This document shows, piece after piece, positions 5,983-6,941 of a DNA stretch of 6,941 nt. The notes under the pieces are model-generated. The model saw only the letters and a program-made list of their open reading frames with translations. It searched no databases and had not been told where the DNA came from. The position numbers were made by a program, and so were the translations under genes. Source of the stretch: Gemmatimonadales bacterium (GTDB lineage: Bacteria; Gemmatimonadota; Gemmatimonadetes; Gemmatimonadales; GWC2-71-9); assembly GCA_030601605.1 (NCBI GenBank), contig JAUVTI010000107.1, forward strand, positions 1-6,941, written 5' to 3'. Position 1 is the first letter of the stretch; each line of letters begins with the position of its first letter.

Positions 5983-6941
5983 ATGAGTCAACGCGGTGAG
6001 TCGGGCACGCACGGAGACGACGTCCGCTCCGATTGCCACGTCGCGATCGAGTCTCGCACCTCCGGTGGTCTCCAGGTAGACCTGACTTCCAAGGTCGAGG
6101 CGTTCTACGGCGCTTCGATTCGGGAGATGATCGAGGATGTGCTGGGAACGCTGGGCGCCGAGCACGCCCGGGTTTCGGTGGACGACAAGGGAGCGCTGCC
6201 ATTCGTGCTCGAGGCGCGCATCGAGACAGCGGCGCGCCGCGCCGGAGTACAGCTCAAGGGCGATGCGCGCCCCGAACGCACCGTGTCCGGTTCCCGCGCC
6301 GGGCGGGACCGGCTGAGGCGTTCCCGCCTCTACCTCCCCGGCAACGAGCCCAAGTTCATGGTCAATGCCGGGCTGCACGGTCCGGACGGGGTGATTCTCG
6401 ACCTCGAGGACTCCGTCCACCCGGGTGAGAAGGACAGCGCGCGAATCCTCGTGCGCAACGCCCTGCGGTGCGTGGACTTCGCGGGTGCCGAGCGCATGGT
6501 GCGCATCAACCAACTGCCGCTCGGACTCGAAGACCTCGAGATGCTGGTCCCCGAATCGCCCGACCTGATCCTGGTGCCCAAGGTCGAAGGTCCGGGCCAG
6601 GTGCGGCAGGTGCAGGCGCACATCGAAGAGGTGCAGCACGAGTCCGGCGGGAGCGATCCCATCTGGCTGATGCCGATTCTGGAGTCGGCGCTGGGGATCG
6701 AGAACGCCTACGCAATCGCGGCGGCGACCGATACCGTGGTGGCGGTCACGATCGGGCTCGAGGATTACACTGCGGACCTCGGTGTAGTGAAGACGACCGA
6801 GGGCGCCGAGTCGCTGTATGCGCGCATGCGGCTGGTGAATGCGGCGCGCGCGGCAGGTGTCCAGGCCATCGACTCCGTGTACGGCGACGTCGGCGACATG
6901 GATGGGCTGCTCGCGTGGGGCGAGCGCTCCCGGGCGATGGG
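5983..6941 (+). CDS. CitD-CitE fusion: citrate lyase acyl-carrier domain joined to HpcH/HpaI-family lyase, 5' part
   Basis: The frame is open from ATG 5983 to the window end (319 full codons), so the C-terminus is missing. Residues 1 to about 90 look like the citrate lyase acyl carrier protein CitD: a Ser-Asp at 16-17 near the site of prosthetic-group attachment, LTSKVEAFYG at 34-43, VDDKGAL at 66-72 and an ARI-x-x-A-x-x-RA helix at 78-87. A basic linker (about 91-110) leads to a CitE-like domain: RLYLPGNEPKF at 115-125, ILDLEDSV at 138-145, Arg174 (VRIN), VPKVEG at 198-203, PILESALGIENA at 231-242, GLEDYTADLG at 258-267 and AIDSVYGDVGD at 295-305. Glu234 and Asp261 are the likely Mg2+ ligands. 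CitE cleaves citryl groups on the carrier to oxaloacetate and acetyl carrier. Usually CitD and CitE are separate subunits. A CitF-like transferase would be needed for lyase turnover and would lie outside the window. About 80-90 residues are probably missing. Confidence 0.88.
   Translation, partial: MSQRGESGTHGDDVRSDCHVAIESRTSGGLQVDLTSKVEAFYGASIREMIEDVLGTLGAEHARVSVDDKGALPFVLEARIETAARRAGVQLKGDARPERTVSGSRAGRDRLRRSRLYLPGNEPKFMVNAGLHGPDGVILDLEDSVHPGEKDSARILVRNALRCVDFAGAERMVRINQLPLGLEDLEMLVPESPDLILVPKVEGPGQVRQVQAHIEEVQHESGGSDPIWLMPILESALGIENAYAIAAATDTVVAVTIGLEDYTADLGVVKTTEGAESLYARMRLVNAARAAGVQAIDSVYGDVGDMDGLLAWGERSRAM

Noticed and set aside
5950..6639. Minus-strand open frame of 229 codons opposite the CitD-CitE fusion
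   Set aside because: Shadow of a plus-strand frame with clear CitD and CitE motifs.
1382..6941. Lysine biosynthesis (alpha-aminoadipate) operon
   Set aside because: The Lys4-like and homoisocitrate-dehydrogenase-like genes fit, but no homocitrate synthase, LysW, LysX or aminotransferase is seen, and PrpD-like and CitD-CitE proteins are not part of that pathway.

Overview
The window is one continuous run of six plus-strand genes from a high-GC bacterium. Codon third positions are strongly G/C, starts are ATG, and three junctions carry clear Shine-Dalgarno sequences. No gene is on the minus strand, no RNA gene, repeat or mobile element is visible, and the longest gap between genes is under 50 bases. 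The phylum cannot be named from the sequence alone.

Layout: (1) 1-825, the 3' part of a 6-phosphofructokinase, cut by the window start. (2) 818-1369, a small HD-superfamily protein whose start overlaps the PFK stop by 8 bases and whose HD doublet reads AD. (3) 1382-2758, an MmgE/PrpD-family dehydratase. (4) 2798-4735, a single-chain aconitase-superfamily enzyme that most resembles fungal homoaconitase (Lys4). (5) 4782-5969, a decarboxylating dehydrogenase of the isocitrate/isopropylmalate/homoisocitrate family. (6) 5983 to the window end, a fusion of a citrate lyase acyl-carrier (CitD-like) domain to a citrate lyase beta (CitE-like) domain, cut by the window end.

Genes 3-6 together look like a pathway for a citrate-like tricarboxylate: C-C lyase (or condensation) chemistry on a carrier-bound acyl group, dehydration to an aconitate-like intermediate, rehydration to an isocitrate-like isomer, and oxidative decarboxylation to a 2-oxo acid, or the same steps in reverse. 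This is not the usual arrangement of the TCA cycle, the 2-methylcitrate cycle or lysine biosynthesis. The homoaconitase-like and homoisocitrate-dehydrogenase-like features point to a homocitrate-type or other extended substrate. The true substrate and direction cannot be read from the sequence. The HD protein and the PFK are tightly packed with this module, but their link to it is unknown.
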